Shown: positions 16,539-25,796, numbered from the stretch's first letter. The stretch is DNA of 64,000 nucleotides from Stackebrandtia endophytica (GCF_006716355.1 NZ_VFOW01000001.1:3038001-3102000), one strand, 5' to 3'. Made by a program: numbers and translations. Notes: generated from the sequence alone by a model not told the origin.

Positions 16539-17126
16539 ATGAACCTGATTCCGTTGCTGGCCACCTTCGGTGTCATCTTCGTGGCCGAGCTGCCCGACAA
16601 GACGATGATGGCGACGCTGGTGCTGTCGAGCCGGTACCGCTGGCTCCCGGTCCTCATCGGAGTATCGCTGGCGTTCATCCTTCAGTCGGCCATCGCGGTG
16701 GCCGCCGGCGGACTGCTCGGGCTGCTGCCCACCTGGGTGGTCCTGTCGATCGTGGCGCTGCTGTTCGCGTTGGGCTCGGTGTTGTTGTTCCGGGAGAGTC
16801 TGTCCTCGGACGACGATGAGGAGGACATCGCCAAGCGTCGGGTTCGCGGGTTCTGGTCGACGGTGGTCACCAGCTTCGCGGTGCTGTTCGTCGCGGAGTG
16901 GGGCGACGCCTCACAGCTGGCCACCGCCGCGTTGTCGGCGCACTACGGTGCACCGGTGCTGGTGTTCCTGGGCGCGGTGATCGCGTTGATCTCGGTGGCG
17001 GCGCTGGCGGTGGCACTGGGGAAGGTCGTCGTTCGTTACGTGCCGTTGAAGTGGGTCCAGCGGGGCGCGGCGGTGCTGTTCGCGTGTTTCTCGATCGTTG
17101 CCGTGGTGGAGTTGGCGACCGGCTGA
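16539..17126 (+). CDS. GDT1/TMEM165 (UPF0016) cation exporter
   Basis: 195 aa from the ATG at 16539 (MNLIPLLATFGVIFVAELPDKT). Two copies of the family signature E-x-G-D-K/R-T/S are visible: AELPDKT (Glu17, Asp20, Lys21) and AEWGDASQL in the second half, with Asp and Ser. Six helices are arranged as two inverted triplets around an acidic cytoplasmic loop (SSDDDEEDIAKRR). Known members move Mn2+ or Ca2+ against H+ or Na+. Bacterial members mostly export manganese. No manganese riboswitch-like element was seen upstream. It is a single gene, with the VOC gene 46 bp downstream. Confidence 0.9.
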   Translation: MNLIPLLATFGVIFVAELPDKTMMATLVLSSRYRWLPVLIGVSLAFILQSAIAVAAGGLLGLLPTWVVLSIVALLFALGSVLLFRESLSSDDDEEDIAKRRVRGFWSTVVTSFAVLFVAEWGDASQLATAALSAHYGAPVLVFLGAVIALISVAALAVALGKVVVRYVPLKWVQRGAAVLFACFSIVAVVELATG

Positions 17127-17172
17127 ACCGGTTATCACCCGTGATGTCACAGTCATGCGGCACCCTGTTGTC

Positions 17173-17616
17173 ATGTCGACATTCACAGTCACCAAACTTC
17201 AGACCCGGTTGCCCGTGGCGGACGCCGACGCCGCCATCGAGTTCTACCGCGCGGCACTGGGGGCGACCCTCACCCAGCGGATCAACACCCCCGACGGCAA
17301 GGTGATCCACGCCGAGCTCGATCTGGGAGCGGCGGGGACGATCAGCGTGAAGGAGGCCGACGGCGCCGACCCGGTGCCGTCGGGGCCGGGTCCGCTGATC
17401 TCGATCTACGTCGATGACGCGGACGCGGCGGCGGAGTCGTTTCTGGCGGCCGGCGGCACCGTGATCTACCCGGTCTCGGATTGGGCCTACGGTGAGCGGG
17501 CCGGTCGGTTGTCCGACCCGTTCGGCGTCCAGTGGGGGATCGCGCAGATCACCGAGGATCTCTCCAATGAGGAGATTCAGCGGCGAACCGACGAGATGTT
17601 CCGGGAGGCGGGCTGA
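17173..17616 (+). CDS. VOC-superfamily (glyoxalase/PhnB-like) protein
   Basis: 147 aa from the ATG at 17173 (MSTFTVTKLQTRLPVADADA). The pattern of two beta-alpha-beta-beta-beta units is clear: AIEFYRAALGATLTQRI, then ISIYVDDADAAAESFLAAGG, VIYPVSDWAYGERAGRLSDPFG and QWGIAQ. This is the PhnB/YycE-like subgroup, often annotated as a glyoxalase or bleomycin-resistance relative; the substrate is unknown. The Asp-Pro-Phe-Gly end is standard. It follows the GDT1 gene by 46 bp and could be read with it. Confidence 0.85.
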   Translation: MSTFTVTKLQTRLPVADADAAIEFYRAALGATLTQRINTPDGKVIHAELDLGAAGTISVKEADGADPVPSGPGPLISIYVDDADAAAESFLAAGGTVIYPVSDWAYGERAGRLSDPFGVQWGIAQITEDLSNEEIQRRTDEMFREAG

Positions 17617-17703
17617 CCGTTCCCGCTCGCTCTCGCGCCCGCCAGTCGGGCTTTTGGACAATGTGAAAACGGGTGGCCCGGGAATCGGTCGTCACCCGAT
17701 TGG

Positions 17704-17733
17704 TTGATGTGCAAAGCTTTGGTTGCACATCAA
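17704..17733 (+). promoter_or_regulatory. Perfect 11-bp inverted repeat, predicted ArsR operator
   Basis: TTGATGTGCAA (17704-17714) and TTGCACATCAA (17723-17733) are exact reverse complements separated by eight bases. The repeat directly abuts the AAGGAGG ribosome site of the SRPBCC gene. The second gene of that pair is an ArsR-type repressor, so this is most likely its operator, giving autoregulation of both genes. Confidence 0.75.
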
Positions 17734-17742
17734 GGAGGACGC

Positions 17743-18612
17743 ATGTTCGACACCGACCGCATCGAACGACATATCGCCATCAACGCTCCGGCCGACCGGG
17801 TCTGGGAACTCATCGCGACCCCCGGGTGGTTCATCAACGACGGCGAGATCGTCGAAAACCGCATCGAACCCGCCGGACCCGACCTCAACATCGTCCACTC
17901 TCCCGTTCACGGCGCCTTCCCACTGCGCACGATCAAACTCGACCCGCCCAGGTATGCGGCGTTTCGATGGCTGTCCGACCCGGTGGCCGGCTCCGCGCCC
18001 TCGACGCTGGTCGAGTTCTGGATCGAGGAAACCGACGAGGGCGTGATCCTGCGCGTGGCCGAAAGCGGCTTCGACACGCTGAGCGACTCCGATGAGGACC
18101 GTCGACGCAACATCGTCGAGAACACCGAGGGCTGGGAGACCGAACTGACCGCCGCGTGCGGATACCTCGACGAGACGACGGTGCGTCGCGCCGGTCACGT
18201 CGACGTGCCGGTCGCCGCGGTCTGGCCCGCGCTCACCACCGAATCGTTCGCCCGGTGGTACCCGGTTGATCAGGTCGACATCGAGCCCGTCCCGGGTGGA
18301 CGGATGCTGCTGAGGACTCAGAAGGGCGCCACGTTCACCGGTGAGGTCGTGGCCGTCGAGCCCGAACAGGCCGTCACCTATCGAATCGCGGTCAGCCCGG
18401 ACACCGAGCCCCAGACCGACAACAGCACCCTCGTGACCATCATGGCCAAGGCGTCGGGCACCGGCACGTTGGTGACGGTGCAGCAGACCGGTTTCACCGA
18501 ACTAGCGCGACGGTTCGGCGAGCCCGTGGACAACGCCGCGAGCGAGGCCAAGGCGTGGGAGGTCAACCTCGCGGCACTGCGGGACTATCTATCGGGCAAT
18601 GTCTCGGTATGA
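17743..18612 (+). CDS. Tandem SRPBCC (AHSA1-like) domain protein
   Basis: 289 aa from the ATG at 17743, chosen by the strong AAGGAGG upstream; the frame is open from 17704. Two START/SRPBCC domains: residues 1-145 (RIERHIAINAPADRVWELIATPGWF) and 146-289 (VRRAGHVDVPVAAVWPALTTESFARWY), each with the hydrophobic-ligand-cavity pattern of AHSA1 proteins (FTGEVVAVEPEQAVTYRI). Such proteins bind small hydrophobic ligands and are often paired with ArsR regulators in actinobacteria. The stop overlaps the ArsR start by four bases (ATGA), so translation is coupled. Ligand unknown. Confidence 0.87.
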   Translation: MFDTDRIERHIAINAPADRVWELIATPGWFINDGEIVENRIEPAGPDLNIVHSPVHGAFPLRTIKLDPPRYAAFRWLSDPVAGSAPSTLVEFWIEETDEGVILRVAESGFDTLSDSDEDRRRNIVENTEGWETELTAACGYLDETTVRRAGHVDVPVAAVWPALTTESFARWYPVDQVDIEPVPGGRMLLRTQKGATFTGEVVAVEPEQAVTYRIAVSPDTEPQTDNSTLVTIMAKASGTGTLVTVQQTGFTELARRFGEPVDNAASEAKAWEVNLAALRDYLSGNVSV

Positions 18613-18959
18613 CTGAAACACCGTTGGTATCGACGTTCGCGGCCCTCGGCGATGAGACCCGGTGGAACATCCTGGTGCGCCTGTCCCGGCGTGCCGCCTC
18701 GGCGTCCAAACTGGCCGAGGAGTTCCCCATCACGCGGCAGGGCATCCAGAAACACCTGGAGGTTCTGCGCGCGGTGGGGCTGGTCGAAACCCGTCGCCAC
18801 GGCCGGGAGGTCCGGTATGTGGCGCTGGGCTCGCGGCTGGAGTCGGTGGGGCGCGACCTTCAGTCGATCGCCGTGTCGTGGGACCGGCGGTTGGCGAGCA
18901 TCAAGGCGCTGGCCGAAGCCGCCGACGCCGCCGCCGATGCCGACGGACAGAACAGCTGA
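18609..18959 (+). CDS. ArsR-family transcriptional repressor
   Basis: 116 aa from the ATG at 18609, overlapping the SRPBCC stop. Winged helix: FAALGDETRWNILVRLSRRA, SASKLAEEFPITRQGIQKHL as the recognition region, and VETRRHGREVRYVALG as the wing. There are no Cys metal sites, so this is not a metal sensor of the SmtB kind; it belongs to the SRPBCC-associated ArsR group. The likely target is the inverted repeat at 17704-17733. A C-terminal Ala/Asp tail follows the DNA-binding domain. Confidence 0.9.
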   Translation: MTETPLVSTFAALGDETRWNILVRLSRRAASASKLAEEFPITRQGIQKHLEVLRAVGLVETRRHGREVRYVALGSRLESVGRDLQSIAVSWDRRLASIKALAEAADAAADADGQNS

Positions 18960-19380
18960 ACCGCGCGGAGTCCGACCGGCGTGATCCCCGATGCGATGCC
19001 GCCTCCGCTGAACCACGAACCCGCCGAAACGCCGCCCCGTTCGGTGCCGGCATCGGCGATGAGCAGGCGGAGGATGACCAGGCGAGCGATGAGCATCGGT
19101 CGACGGTGATCCCGCCCCGGCGATGACCAGGTAGTCCGGTGTCGAGGAAGGGACCGGCACGGTTGACGGCTGCGGCGACCCGGTCGGTGGCCGACCGCGG
19201 CCACCCGGCCACCGGAGTCGCCGTCATCCCGGTGCCGCGCCCGGAAGTCACCTTCCGGAAAGCCGTCGCCCGGATCATCATCGGGGTCGGCGGCTCTGCC
19301 GACGCACCGTACTCGCGGCTACCGGGGAGTCGGCAACGGCGGGCACGTAATGCGGACCTCCGGCCGTCCGGGGAGCGTCG
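18960..19380. other. Intergenic stretch with no convincing gene
   Basis: About 420 bp between the ArsR gene and the convergent membrane-protein gene. Several open frames cross it on both strands, but none has a ribosome site, plausible composition or recognisable motif; they look like high-GC chance frames. No clear terminator hairpin or repeat was seen. Confidence 0.5.
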
Positions 19381-20193
19381 TCATCGAGGCGGATCGAGCG
19401 GGTGACCGCCGGAGGCCCCGCCGTCCCCGGGGGAGCCGGAGGGACCGTGGGAACCGGGGGGACGCCACGCCGAGTCGTCGGCCGGGTCCACCCAGGTCGG
19501 GGATTGACCGGGCGACTGTCCCGGTGGCGCGGTGGGGTCGTAAGGCCAGGGGGTCGCCGGTGCCGAGTGCGGACCGGGTCCACCCTGACCCGGATTGAAC
19601 GGCTCGTAGTAGCCGGGCATCGGCTGGTATGGCGACGGGGCGCCCTGTTGTTCGGCCTTGATCTTGCGGAAGTGGATGTTCACCGAGGACTGGGCGATGA
19701 GGATGATCGCCACGACGGAGACCACCGCCGACACCAGGTCGAGGACCGTCGCGGTGGTCATCTGTGTCAACGGGAACTCTTCGGGGACGGCGCGATCCCT
19801 GCCGTAGTCGTATATCGCGGTCAAGACGATCGAACTGTAGGCGCCGCAGCACAGTCGCCAACCGATCGACACGCCCGCGAACGTCCACACGAGAACACGG
19901 CCGGCGTTCTTCCCGTACATCATGACGATGCCACCGGCGGCCATGCCCAGAGCCAGGACGAGCGACAGGCCCACCACTATGTACACCATGCCGTCGAAGA
20001 CGGCGAGCGCCTCCATCGTTTCGCGGTCGCGAACGTTTCGGCTGCCCGACACGGTCATGAAGCCCTGATACGACACCAACCACAGGACACCCGACGCGAT
20101 GGCCGACACCACGGCGGTCATCACGGTGATGAAACCGGCGGTCAGCATCCCCGGTTTGGGGGTGGAGGTCGAGGGGGCGGAGTCGTGAAGCAT
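19381..20193 (-). CDS. Four-helix membrane protein with Pro/Gly-rich tail
   Basis: 270 aa. Helices are at about 17-45 (MLTAGFITVMTAVVSAIASG), 62-92 (AVFDGMVYIVVGLSLVLALG), 93-125 and 146-170 (TVLDLVSAVVSVVAIILIAQ). The last 85 residues are a cytoplasmic, low-complexity Pro/Gly/Ser segment (YQPMPGYYEPFNPGQGGPGP). No catalytic motif is visible and I cannot name a family beyond 'actinobacterial membrane protein'. The overall plan, with four helices and a proline-rich tail, resembles the tandem paralogues at 55-58 kb, although direct sequence similarity is not obvious. Single gene. Confidence 0.7.
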   Translation of the reverse strand: MLHDSAPSTSTPKPGMLTAGFITVMTAVVSAIASGVLWLVSYQGFMTVSGSRNVRDRETMEALAVFDGMVYIVVGLSLVLALGMAAGGIVMMYGKNAGRVLVWTFAGVSIGWRLCCGAYSSIVLTAIYDYGRDRAVPEEFPLTQMTTATVLDLVSAVVSVVAIILIAQSSVNIHFRKIKAEQQGAPSPYQPMPGYYEPFNPGQGGPGPHSAPATPWPYDPTAPPGQSPGQSPTWVDPADDSAWRPPGSHGPSGSPGDGGASGGHPLDPPR

Positions 20194-20348
20194 GCATCGA
20201 GCCTAATGAGTGCAGACCAACCGGTCATCGAGCGTTCGCCTGACTCGTCCCATTCGCGGGGAGGACGGCGCGTGCGCCAACCGGAGACCCTGCAGAAGGC
20301 GTCGGAAACCTGACAGTTCGTCATGTTCGCGTCCGTTTGGATGAGGGG

Positions 20349-20864
20349 ATGGCCATCACCGTCGCCGCGATCGCCGCCGTCGCCTCCATCGTCTCCGCGG
20401 TCGTCGCGGGCTGGTTCGCGCACTCGTCTCGTCGGCACGAGCTGCGGTCGCGCCGCGCGGAGGCCGCCCATGAGCGGCTGGTGGAGCAGAAACGTGAGAT
20501 GTACGAGCCGATCGTCGACCTGCTGGGAAAGATGTTCACCTCCGACGTGTTGCCGACACCGCAGCAACAGCTGCACAAGCAACGGTTCGACACCTGGGTA
20601 AACCTGTACGGATCCGACGGTGTGATCGAGGCTTACTCCCGATTCCTCATCGCGATGCCCACCGGACCGCCCGCCGAGATCCAGTTCAGGCTCTACGCCG
20701 ATTTCCTGCTTGAGGTCCGCAAGGACATGGGCCACGTCGACACCACGGCGAGCCGAATTCAGATCCTCGGCCCTCAACTGTTGAACTTCCCCGACAAGTC
20801 GAGCTTGACCGATCCCGATCTCGCCGCCGTCTGCCGCCGAGCTGGTTGGAACCCGCCCTGGTGA
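20349..20864 (+). CDS. Single-pass membrane protein of unknown function
   Basis: 171 aa from the ATG at 20349; a TTG at 20337 is an alternative. Residues 1-22 form one helix (MAITVAAIAAVASIVSAVVA), followed by a long cytoplasmic helical region ([20 protein letters not shown]) and an alpha-rich domain (EMYEPIVDLLGKMF, WVNLYGSDGVIEAYSRFLIA, YADFLLEVRKDMGHVDTTAS). The layout, an N-terminal anchor then a soluble helical domain, recurs in phage-defence and membrane-associated hypothetical proteins, but I see no active-site motif. Divergent from the gene at 19381-20193. Confidence 0.7.
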   Translation: MAITVAAIAAVASIVSAVVAGWFAHSSRRHELRSRRAEAAHERLVEQKREMYEPIVDLLGKMFTSDVLPTPQQQLHKQRFDTWVNLYGSDGVIEAYSRFLIAMPTGPPAEIQFRLYADFLLEVRKDMGHVDTTASRIQILGPQLLNFPDKSSLTDPDLAAVCRRAGWNPPW

Positions 20865-20895
20865 CGGGCCTGAAGCCGGTATGACGGCGCGGGGC

Positions 20896-20923
20896 TCCGC
20901 CGCCACCGACCGGTGGCGGCGGA
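20896..20923. terminator. Bidirectional terminator before clpB end
   Basis: TCCGCCGCCACC (20896-20907) and GGTGGCGGCGGA (20912-20923) form a perfect 12-bp stem with loop GACC, between the convergent 20349-20864 gene and clpB. Confidence 0.8.
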
Positions 20924-20934
20924 ACCTCGACGCA

Positions 20935-23520
20935 TCAGTTGATGCTCAACGAGTTGTTGTCGGCGGCCACCTCGACGGTCACGGTGTCACCGTCGTGAAC
21001 CCGGCCCGACAACAGGGCACGCGCCAGCTGGTCGCCGATGGTGTGTTGGACCAGGCGACGCAGCGGCCGGGCACCGTAGACCGGGTCGAAGCCGCGTTCG
21101 GCCAACCAGGTCTTGGCGGCGTCGGAGACGTCGAGGGACAGCCGCCGGTTCTTCAACCGGTTCGCCAGTTCGTTCAACTGCACGTCGACGATCGAGGTGA
21201 GCTGATCGAGGTTGAGCGCGTCGAACACGACGATGTCGTCGAGCCGGTTCAGGAACTCCGGTTTGAAGTGATCCCGTACGCCACCGAGGACGGCCTCACG
21301 GCGAGCCTCCGGCGACAGAGTCGGGTCGGCGATCGCCGACGACCCTAGGTTGGAGGTGAGGATCAGGATCGTGTTGCGGAAGTCCACGGTCCGGCCCTGC
21401 CCGTCGGTGAGTCGACCGTCGTCGAGCACCTGCAACAGGGTGTCGAAGACACCCGGGTGGGCCTTCTCCACCTCGTCCAGCAGGACGACGCTGTAGGGAC
21501 GTCGTCGCACCGCCTCGGTGAGCTGACCACCCTCCTCGTAACCGACGTATCCGGGCGGCGCCCCGACCAGGCGCGCGACCGAGTGACGCTCGGAGTATTC
21601 GCTCATGTCGATGCGAACGATGGCCCGCTCGTCGTCGAACAGGAACTCCGCGAGGGCCTTGGCGAGTTCGGTCTTACCGACACCGGTCGGACCGCAGAAC
21701 AGGAACGACCCGGTGGGACGGTTCTCGTCGGCGATTCCGGCGCGGGCGCGGCGCACCGCGTCGGAGACCGCGGTGACGGCGGCGGTCTGCCCGATGACCC
21801 GCTTGCCGAGCTCCTCCTCCATCCGCAGCAGTTTCGCGGTCTCGGCCTCCAACATGCGTCCGGCGGGGATGCCGGTCCAGGAGGAGACGACCTCGGCGAT
21901 GTCGTCGCTGTCGACCTCCTCCTTCAGCATGGCCCCGGCGATCTGCAGCTTGGTCAGTTCCTGCTCGGCGTCGCCGAGTTGCCGCTCCAGCTCCGGGATA
22001 CGGCCGTAGCGAAGCTCGGACGCGGTGGCCAGGTCGGCGTCACGTTCGGCGCGGTCGGCCTGACCGCGCAGTTGCTCCAGTTCCTCCTTGGTCGCCGAGA
22101 TCGCCGAGATGCGTTCCTTCTCGGTGTTCCACCGTTGGGAGACGGCGGTCAGTTCCTCACGGCGGTCGGCGAGTTCGCGGCGCAGCCGTTCAAGGCGTTC
22201 CCGGGAGGCCGGGTCATCCTCTTTGGCCAGCGCCATCTCCTCGATTTCGAGGCGCTTGACGGCCCGTTCGATCTCGTCGACCTCGACCGGCCGGGAGTCG
22301 ATCTCCATGCGCAGTCGGGAGGCGGCCTCGTCGATCAGGTCGATGGCCTTGTCCGGGAGGAACCGGTCGGTGATGTACCGGTCGGACAGGCTGGCGGCGG
22401 CGACTAGCGCGGTGTCGGTGATGCGGACGCCGTGGTGCACCTCGTAGCGTTCCTTCAGCCCACGCAGGATGCCGACGGTGTCGGCGATGCTGGGTTCGCC
22501 GATGAGCACCGGCTGGAACCGGCGTTCCAACGCCGGGTCCTTCTCGATGTGCTGCCGGTATTCATCCAATGTGGTGGCACCGACCATGCGCAGTTCGCCG
22601 CGGGCCAGCATCGGCTTGAGCATGTTCGAGGCGTCCATCGAGCCTTCGCCCTTGCCCGCGCCGACCATGGTGTGCAGTTCGTCGAGGAAGGTGATGATCT
22701 GTCCGTCGGAGGCCTTGATCTCCTCCAGCACCGACTTCAGTCGTTCCTCGAACTGGCCCCGGTACTGGGCGCCGGCGACCATCGCGCCCAGGTCGAGGGA
22801 GACGACTCGGCGATCGCGCAGCGACTCGGGAATGTCACCGGCGACGATGCGTTGGGCCAGGCCCTCGGCGATCGCGGTCTTCCCGACACCGGGTTCACCG
22901 ATCAGCACCGGGTTGTTCTTGGTCCGTCGCGACAGCACCTGAATGACGCGGCGAATCTCGGTGTCGCGACCGATGACCGGGTCGACCTTGCCCTCTCGGG
23001 CGGCGGCGGTCAGGTCGATGCCGTATTTCTCCAGCGCCTTGTAGCTGCCCTCCGGGTCGGCGCTGGTGACCTTGCGGTTGCCGCCCCGCACCGACGGGAA
23101 CGCGGCCACCAGATTCTTCTCGGTGGCTCCGGCGGCGGACAACGCGTCACCGACCGGGCCACCCACCTGCGCCAGGCCGGCCAGTAGGTGTTCGGTGGAG
23201 ACGTACTCGTCGCCGCCGGAGGACGCCAGGCGGTCGGCGGCGTTGATGGCGTTGAGCAGTTCCCGCGACATCGAGGGCTCCGCGATCGAGGAACCACGGG
23301 CGCTGGGAAGGCCCTGCAACCCCTGGTCTGCGGCGGTGACGATGGCGTCGGGGTCGGCGCCGACGGCGCGCAGGAGAGCCGGACCGGTGGAGCCGTCCAC
23401 GGTCAGCAATGCGTGCAGCAGGTGCCACGATTCGACGATGGCGTGCCCGGACTGGGCGGCTTCGTTGGCCGCGGTCGTGATCACCTCGCGGCTCTTGGTC
23501 GTCAGTCTGTCGACGTTCAA
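20935..23520 (-). CDS. clpB: ATP-dependent disaggregase ClpB
   Basis: 861 aa, the full family length. It dissolves protein aggregates together with DnaK. Order: Clp N-domain (1-145, [20 protein letters not shown]), AAA1 with Walker [14 protein letters not shown] near 205, the coiled-coil M domain (about 400-530, rich in Glu/Arg/Leu), AAA2 with Walker [15 protein letters not shown] near 605, and a C-terminal small domain. There is no ClpP-binding tripeptide. The start codon is TTG (23518-23520), read as [12 protein letters not shown], with GGGAGA upstream; the position matches ClpB N-termini. A HAIR element 36 bp upstream indicates HspR repression. Confidence 0.97.
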   Translation of the reverse strand: MNVDRLTTKSREVITTAANEAAQSGHAIVESWHLLHALLTVDGSTGPALLRAVGADPDAIVTAADQGLQGLPSARGSSIAEPSMSRELLNAINAADRLASSGGDEYVSTEHLLAGLAQVGGPVGDALSAAGATEKNLVAAFPSVRGGNRKVTSADPEGSYKALEKYGIDLTAAAREGKVDPVIGRDTEIRRVIQVLSRRTKNNPVLIGEPGVGKTAIAEGLAQRIVAGDIPESLRDRRVVSLDLGAMVAGAQYRGQFEERLKSVLEEIKASDGQIITFLDELHTMVGAGKGEGSMDASNMLKPMLARGELRMVGATTLDEYRQHIEKDPALERRFQPVLIGEPSIADTVGILRGLKERYEVHHGVRITDTALVAAASLSDRYITDRFLPDKAIDLIDEAASRLRMEIDSRPVEVDEIERAVKRLEIEEMALAKEDDPASRERLERLRRELADRREELTAVSQRWNTEKERISAISATKEELEQLRGQADRAERDADLATASELRYGRIPELERQLGDAEQELTKLQIAGAMLKEEVDSDDIAEVVSSWTGIPAGRMLEAETAKLLRMEEELGKRVIGQTAAVTAVSDAVRRARAGIADENRPTGSFLFCGPTGVGKTELAKALAEFLFDDERAIVRIDMSEYSERHSVARLVGAPPGYVGYEEGGQLTEAVRRRPYSVVLLDEVEKAHPGVFDTLLQVLDDGRLTDGQGRTVDFRNTILILTSNLGSSAIADPTLSPEARREAVLGGVRDHFKPEFLNRLDDIVVFDALNLDQLTSIVDVQLNELANRLKNRRLSLDVSDAAKTWLAERGFDPVYGARPLRRLVQHTIGDQLARALLSGRVHDGDTVTVEVAADNNSLSIN

Positions 23521-23555
23521 GGTGTCTCCCGTTCAGGACGTTGAGATTCAGCGAA

Positions 23556-23576
23556 CTTGAGTCTAGTCGACTCAAC
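23556..23576 (-). promoter_or_regulatory. HAIR element (HspR operator) of clpB
   Basis: CTTGAGT (23556-23562), a 7-base spacer, then ACTCAAC (23570-23576). The HAIR consensus CTTGAGT-N7-ACTCAAG is matched at 13 of 14 arm positions. HspR controls clpB and dnaK in actinobacteria. It lies 36 bp from the clpB start. Confidence 0.85.
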
Positions 23577-23650
23577 CTTTGTTCGGCCACCGCCGCCGCG
23601 CTGATCCCGCCGACCACACGAATCTCGTCCGACATCTATATCGTCAAGAG

Positions 23651-24409
23651 ATGACTGTGAATCCGATCGCGCTCGTCACCGGCGCCGGGCGAGGGATAGG
23701 TCGGGTCACCGCGATCCGGTTGTCGCAGGCGGGCTATCGGGTGGCGTTGACCGCCCGCAGCCGCCGCCAGCTGTCCGAGGTCGCCTCGCAGTGTCCGGGC
23801 GAAACGCTCACCGTGCCCGGCGACATCACCGAGCCGGGTGCGGTGGAGGCGTTGTTCGCGACCACCGAACGGCAGTGGGGAACCGTGACCGCGTTGGTAC
23901 TCAACGCGGGTGCCGCCACTTCGGCGCCGGTGACCCGAATCACCGATGAGGACTGGCGCCACCAGATCGGGGTGAACCTGACCGCGCCGTTCGAGTGCCT
24001 GCGGCGCGCCGTTCCGGGCATGCGGGAGGTCGGTGACGGTCGGATCGTCGCGGTCGCGTCGATGGCCGCGAAACGGGGTGAGCCGTACATCGCCGCCTAC
24101 ACCGCCGCCAAGCACGGTCTGTTGGGGCTGGTCCGTTCGGCGGCTGCGGAGTTGGCCGGAACCGGCGTCACCGTCAACGCGGTCTGTCCCGGCTATGTGG
24201 ATACCCCGATGACCGAGGCCTCGGTGGCCACGATCGTGGCCAAGACCGGCAAGTCGACGATCGACGCGCGCCGGTTGCTGGCCGGTAAACAGCCGATCGG
24301 TCGCCTCATCGATCCCGATGAGGTCGCCGACGCGATCATGTTCTGTGTCAACAGCCCGGCGGTCACCGGCCAGGGCATCAACATCGATGGTGGAGCGGTG
24401 CAATCGTGA
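23651..24409 (+). CDS. Short-chain dehydrogenase/reductase
   Basis: 252 aa from the ATG at 23651. Rossmann NAD(P) motif TGAGRGIG at 10-17, LNAGA, catalytic Ser in AVASMAAK and YTAAK (Tyr-x3-Lys), then CPGYVDTPMT and the C-terminal GQGINIDGG. It is closest in form to 3-oxoacyl-ACP/3-hydroxyacyl-CoA dehydrogenases. The last four bases overlap the RidA start (GTGA), so the pair is coupled. With the CoA ligase and PaaX nearby, a 3-hydroxyacyl-CoA step in aromatic CoA-thioester breakdown is the best guess; the exact substrate is unknown. Confidence 0.88.
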   Translation: MTVNPIALVTGAGRGIGRVTAIRLSQAGYRVALTARSRRQLSEVASQCPGETLTVPGDITEPGAVEALFATTERQWGTVTALVLNAGAATSAPVTRITDEDWRHQIGVNLTAPFECLRRAVPGMREVGDGRIVAVASMAAKRGEPYIAAYTAAKHGLLGLVRSAAAELAGTGVTVNAVCPGYVDTPMTEASVATIVAKTGKSTIDARRLLAGKQPIGRLIDPDEVADAIMFCVNSPAVTGQGINIDGGAVQS

Positions 24410-24840
24410 ACGAGTACCTCAACCCGACCGAGCTGGCGAAGCCGTCCGGGTTCTCCCACGCCGTGGTCGCCGCACCGGGGCGCACCGTATACCTGGCTGG
24501 GCAGACCGCCATGGACGCCGATGGCGCCATCGTTCACCCCGGCGACGTCGTGGAGCAGTTTCGTCGCTGTCTGGCCAATCTGTTGACCGCGTTGGCGGCG
24601 GCCGGAGGCGGGCCCGAGCACGTGGTGAGCATTCGCATCTATCTGACCGACGTCGGTGAGTATCGCCGCCGGGCTCGTGAGATCGGCGCGGTGTGGAAGC
24701 AGCTGATGGGCACCGTTTACCCGGCGGCGGCCGGTATCGGGGTGGCCGGGTTGTGGGATGACGACGCGATGGTCGAGGTCGAGGGTGTCGCGGTGGTGCC
24801 GGGGACCGGTAACGATGGGGCGAGCAGCCGCGCCGCCTGA
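24406..24840 (+). CDS. RidA-family enamine/imine deaminase
   Basis: 144 aa, GTG start overlapping the SDR stop. Features of the YjgF/RidA fold: LAGQTAMDADGAIVHPGDVV, LANLLTALAAAGGGPEHVVS and the conserved Arg in VVSIRIYLTD, which binds the substrate carboxylate in active members. The C-terminal part varies (VAGLWDDDAMVEVEGVAVVP). It hydrolyses reactive imines to ketones and ammonia. In aerobic 2-aminobenzoate-CoA clusters a RidA-type protein removes the amino group. The 3' end overlaps the convergent paaX gene by 124 bp. Confidence 0.88.
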   Translation: MNEYLNPTELAKPSGFSHAVVAAPGRTVYLAGQTAMDADGAIVHPGDVVEQFRRCLANLLTALAAAGGGPEHVVSIRIYLTDVGEYRRRAREIGAVWKQLMGTVYPAAAGIGVAGLWDDDAMVEVEGVAVVPGTGNDGASSRAA

Positions 24841-25592
24841 TCACCGGCCGGTTTCGCCAGTCGAAGTTCCAGGTCGTGAAACAGGGTGGCGGCCCGGATG
24901 CCCGGCCAGTCGGCGGGTAGCAGTTCGGTGGGCAGACCGGGGTCGAGGAAGGGGAGTCGTCGCCAGTCGTCGACGGCTCGCATCCAGGTGGGCAGCGGAT
25001 CGGCGTCGGCATCGGTGTCGTGGTCGCGCACGAACTGCCGGTACATCGTGGCGAGTTTGGGCAGGTCCCACCACAGGGTCACCGATTCGGCCAGTGGCCG
25101 GTCTCCCCAGTAGTCGGCGCGAAACAGTGACGCGTACTGGTGGAGGTCGTGGCGGTGGAGCATCGCGGTGGTCGCCGACATGGTGGCGGCGGGGGCGATC
25201 CAGACGCCGGGTGCGGCCTGTCCGAACCCGAGCCAGGTCAGTTTCCCCCGCAGCAGATGGCGTTTGGCGCGTAGTGATTCGGGGATGGAGAACACGCACA
25301 GCACCCAACCGTCGGAGACGTCGGCGGGTTGGTGTCGGAAGATCCGGTCGTCGCCTTCGGCGAGGACCCGGGCGCCGACCCCGGTGAGGGCGTAGCCGGC
25401 GGCGCCGTCGACGCGGGTGGATTGGAGCATGCCGCGTCGTTTCAGCCGCGAGACGGCGGCGCGGACCGCCTGTTCCTCGATGTCGAGGGTCGCCAGCAGC
25501 CGGACCAGGCCCGATACCGGTAGGGCACCGCCGGCGGCGCGCGCATAGAGGCCGTAGGCGGTGACGATGAGGGAACGGGGGCTGGCGCTCAT
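24717..25592 (-). CDS. PaaX-family transcriptional repressor
   Basis: 291 aa from the ATG at 25592 (MSASPRSLIVTAYGLYAR). N-terminal winged helix (LVRLLATLDIEEQAVRAAVS, RLKRRGMLQS), a central domain typical of PaaX (GWVLCVFSIPESLRAKRHLL, LTWLGFGQAAPGVWIAP) and a C-terminal PaaX domain (WWDLPKLATMYRQFVRD, RLPFLDPGLPTELLPADWPG). PaaX proteins sense aryl-CoA thioesters such as phenylacetyl-CoA. The last 35-40 residues are Pro/Ala/Ser-rich and antisense to the end of ridA, so they may be a run-on. It is divergent from the aryl-CoA ligase gene and is the probable local regulator. Confidence 0.9.
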   Translation of the reverse strand: MSASPRSLIVTAYGLYARAAGGALPVSGLVRLLATLDIEEQAVRAAVSRLKRRGMLQSTRVDGAAGYALTGVGARVLAEGDDRIFRHQPADVSDGWVLCVFSIPESLRAKRHLLRGKLTWLGFGQAAPGVWIAPAATMSATTAMLHRHDLHQYASLFRADYWGDRPLAESVTLWWDLPKLATMYRQFVRDHDTDADADPLPTWMRAVDDWRRLPFLDPGLPTELLPADWPGIRAATLFHDLELRLAKPAGDQAARLLAPSLPVPGTTATPSTSTIASSSHNPATPIPAAAG

Positions 25593-25796
25593 GGGGGCGG
25601 GGTCCCTTCGCGTGGTCGTGCGGATCGAGCGACACCGATGCCCGGAGTATCGACAAAGTACTGGTCGCGGCGGCGGTGACGTGGGGTGGCTCGGTCGTCG
25701 GGTACGAGGCGCCGACGGATCGATCCCGGCGGGTTCGGCGTCGGTGTCGACGACATCCGAATGACCAGACACTTTACCGGTGACGATGCCGATATC

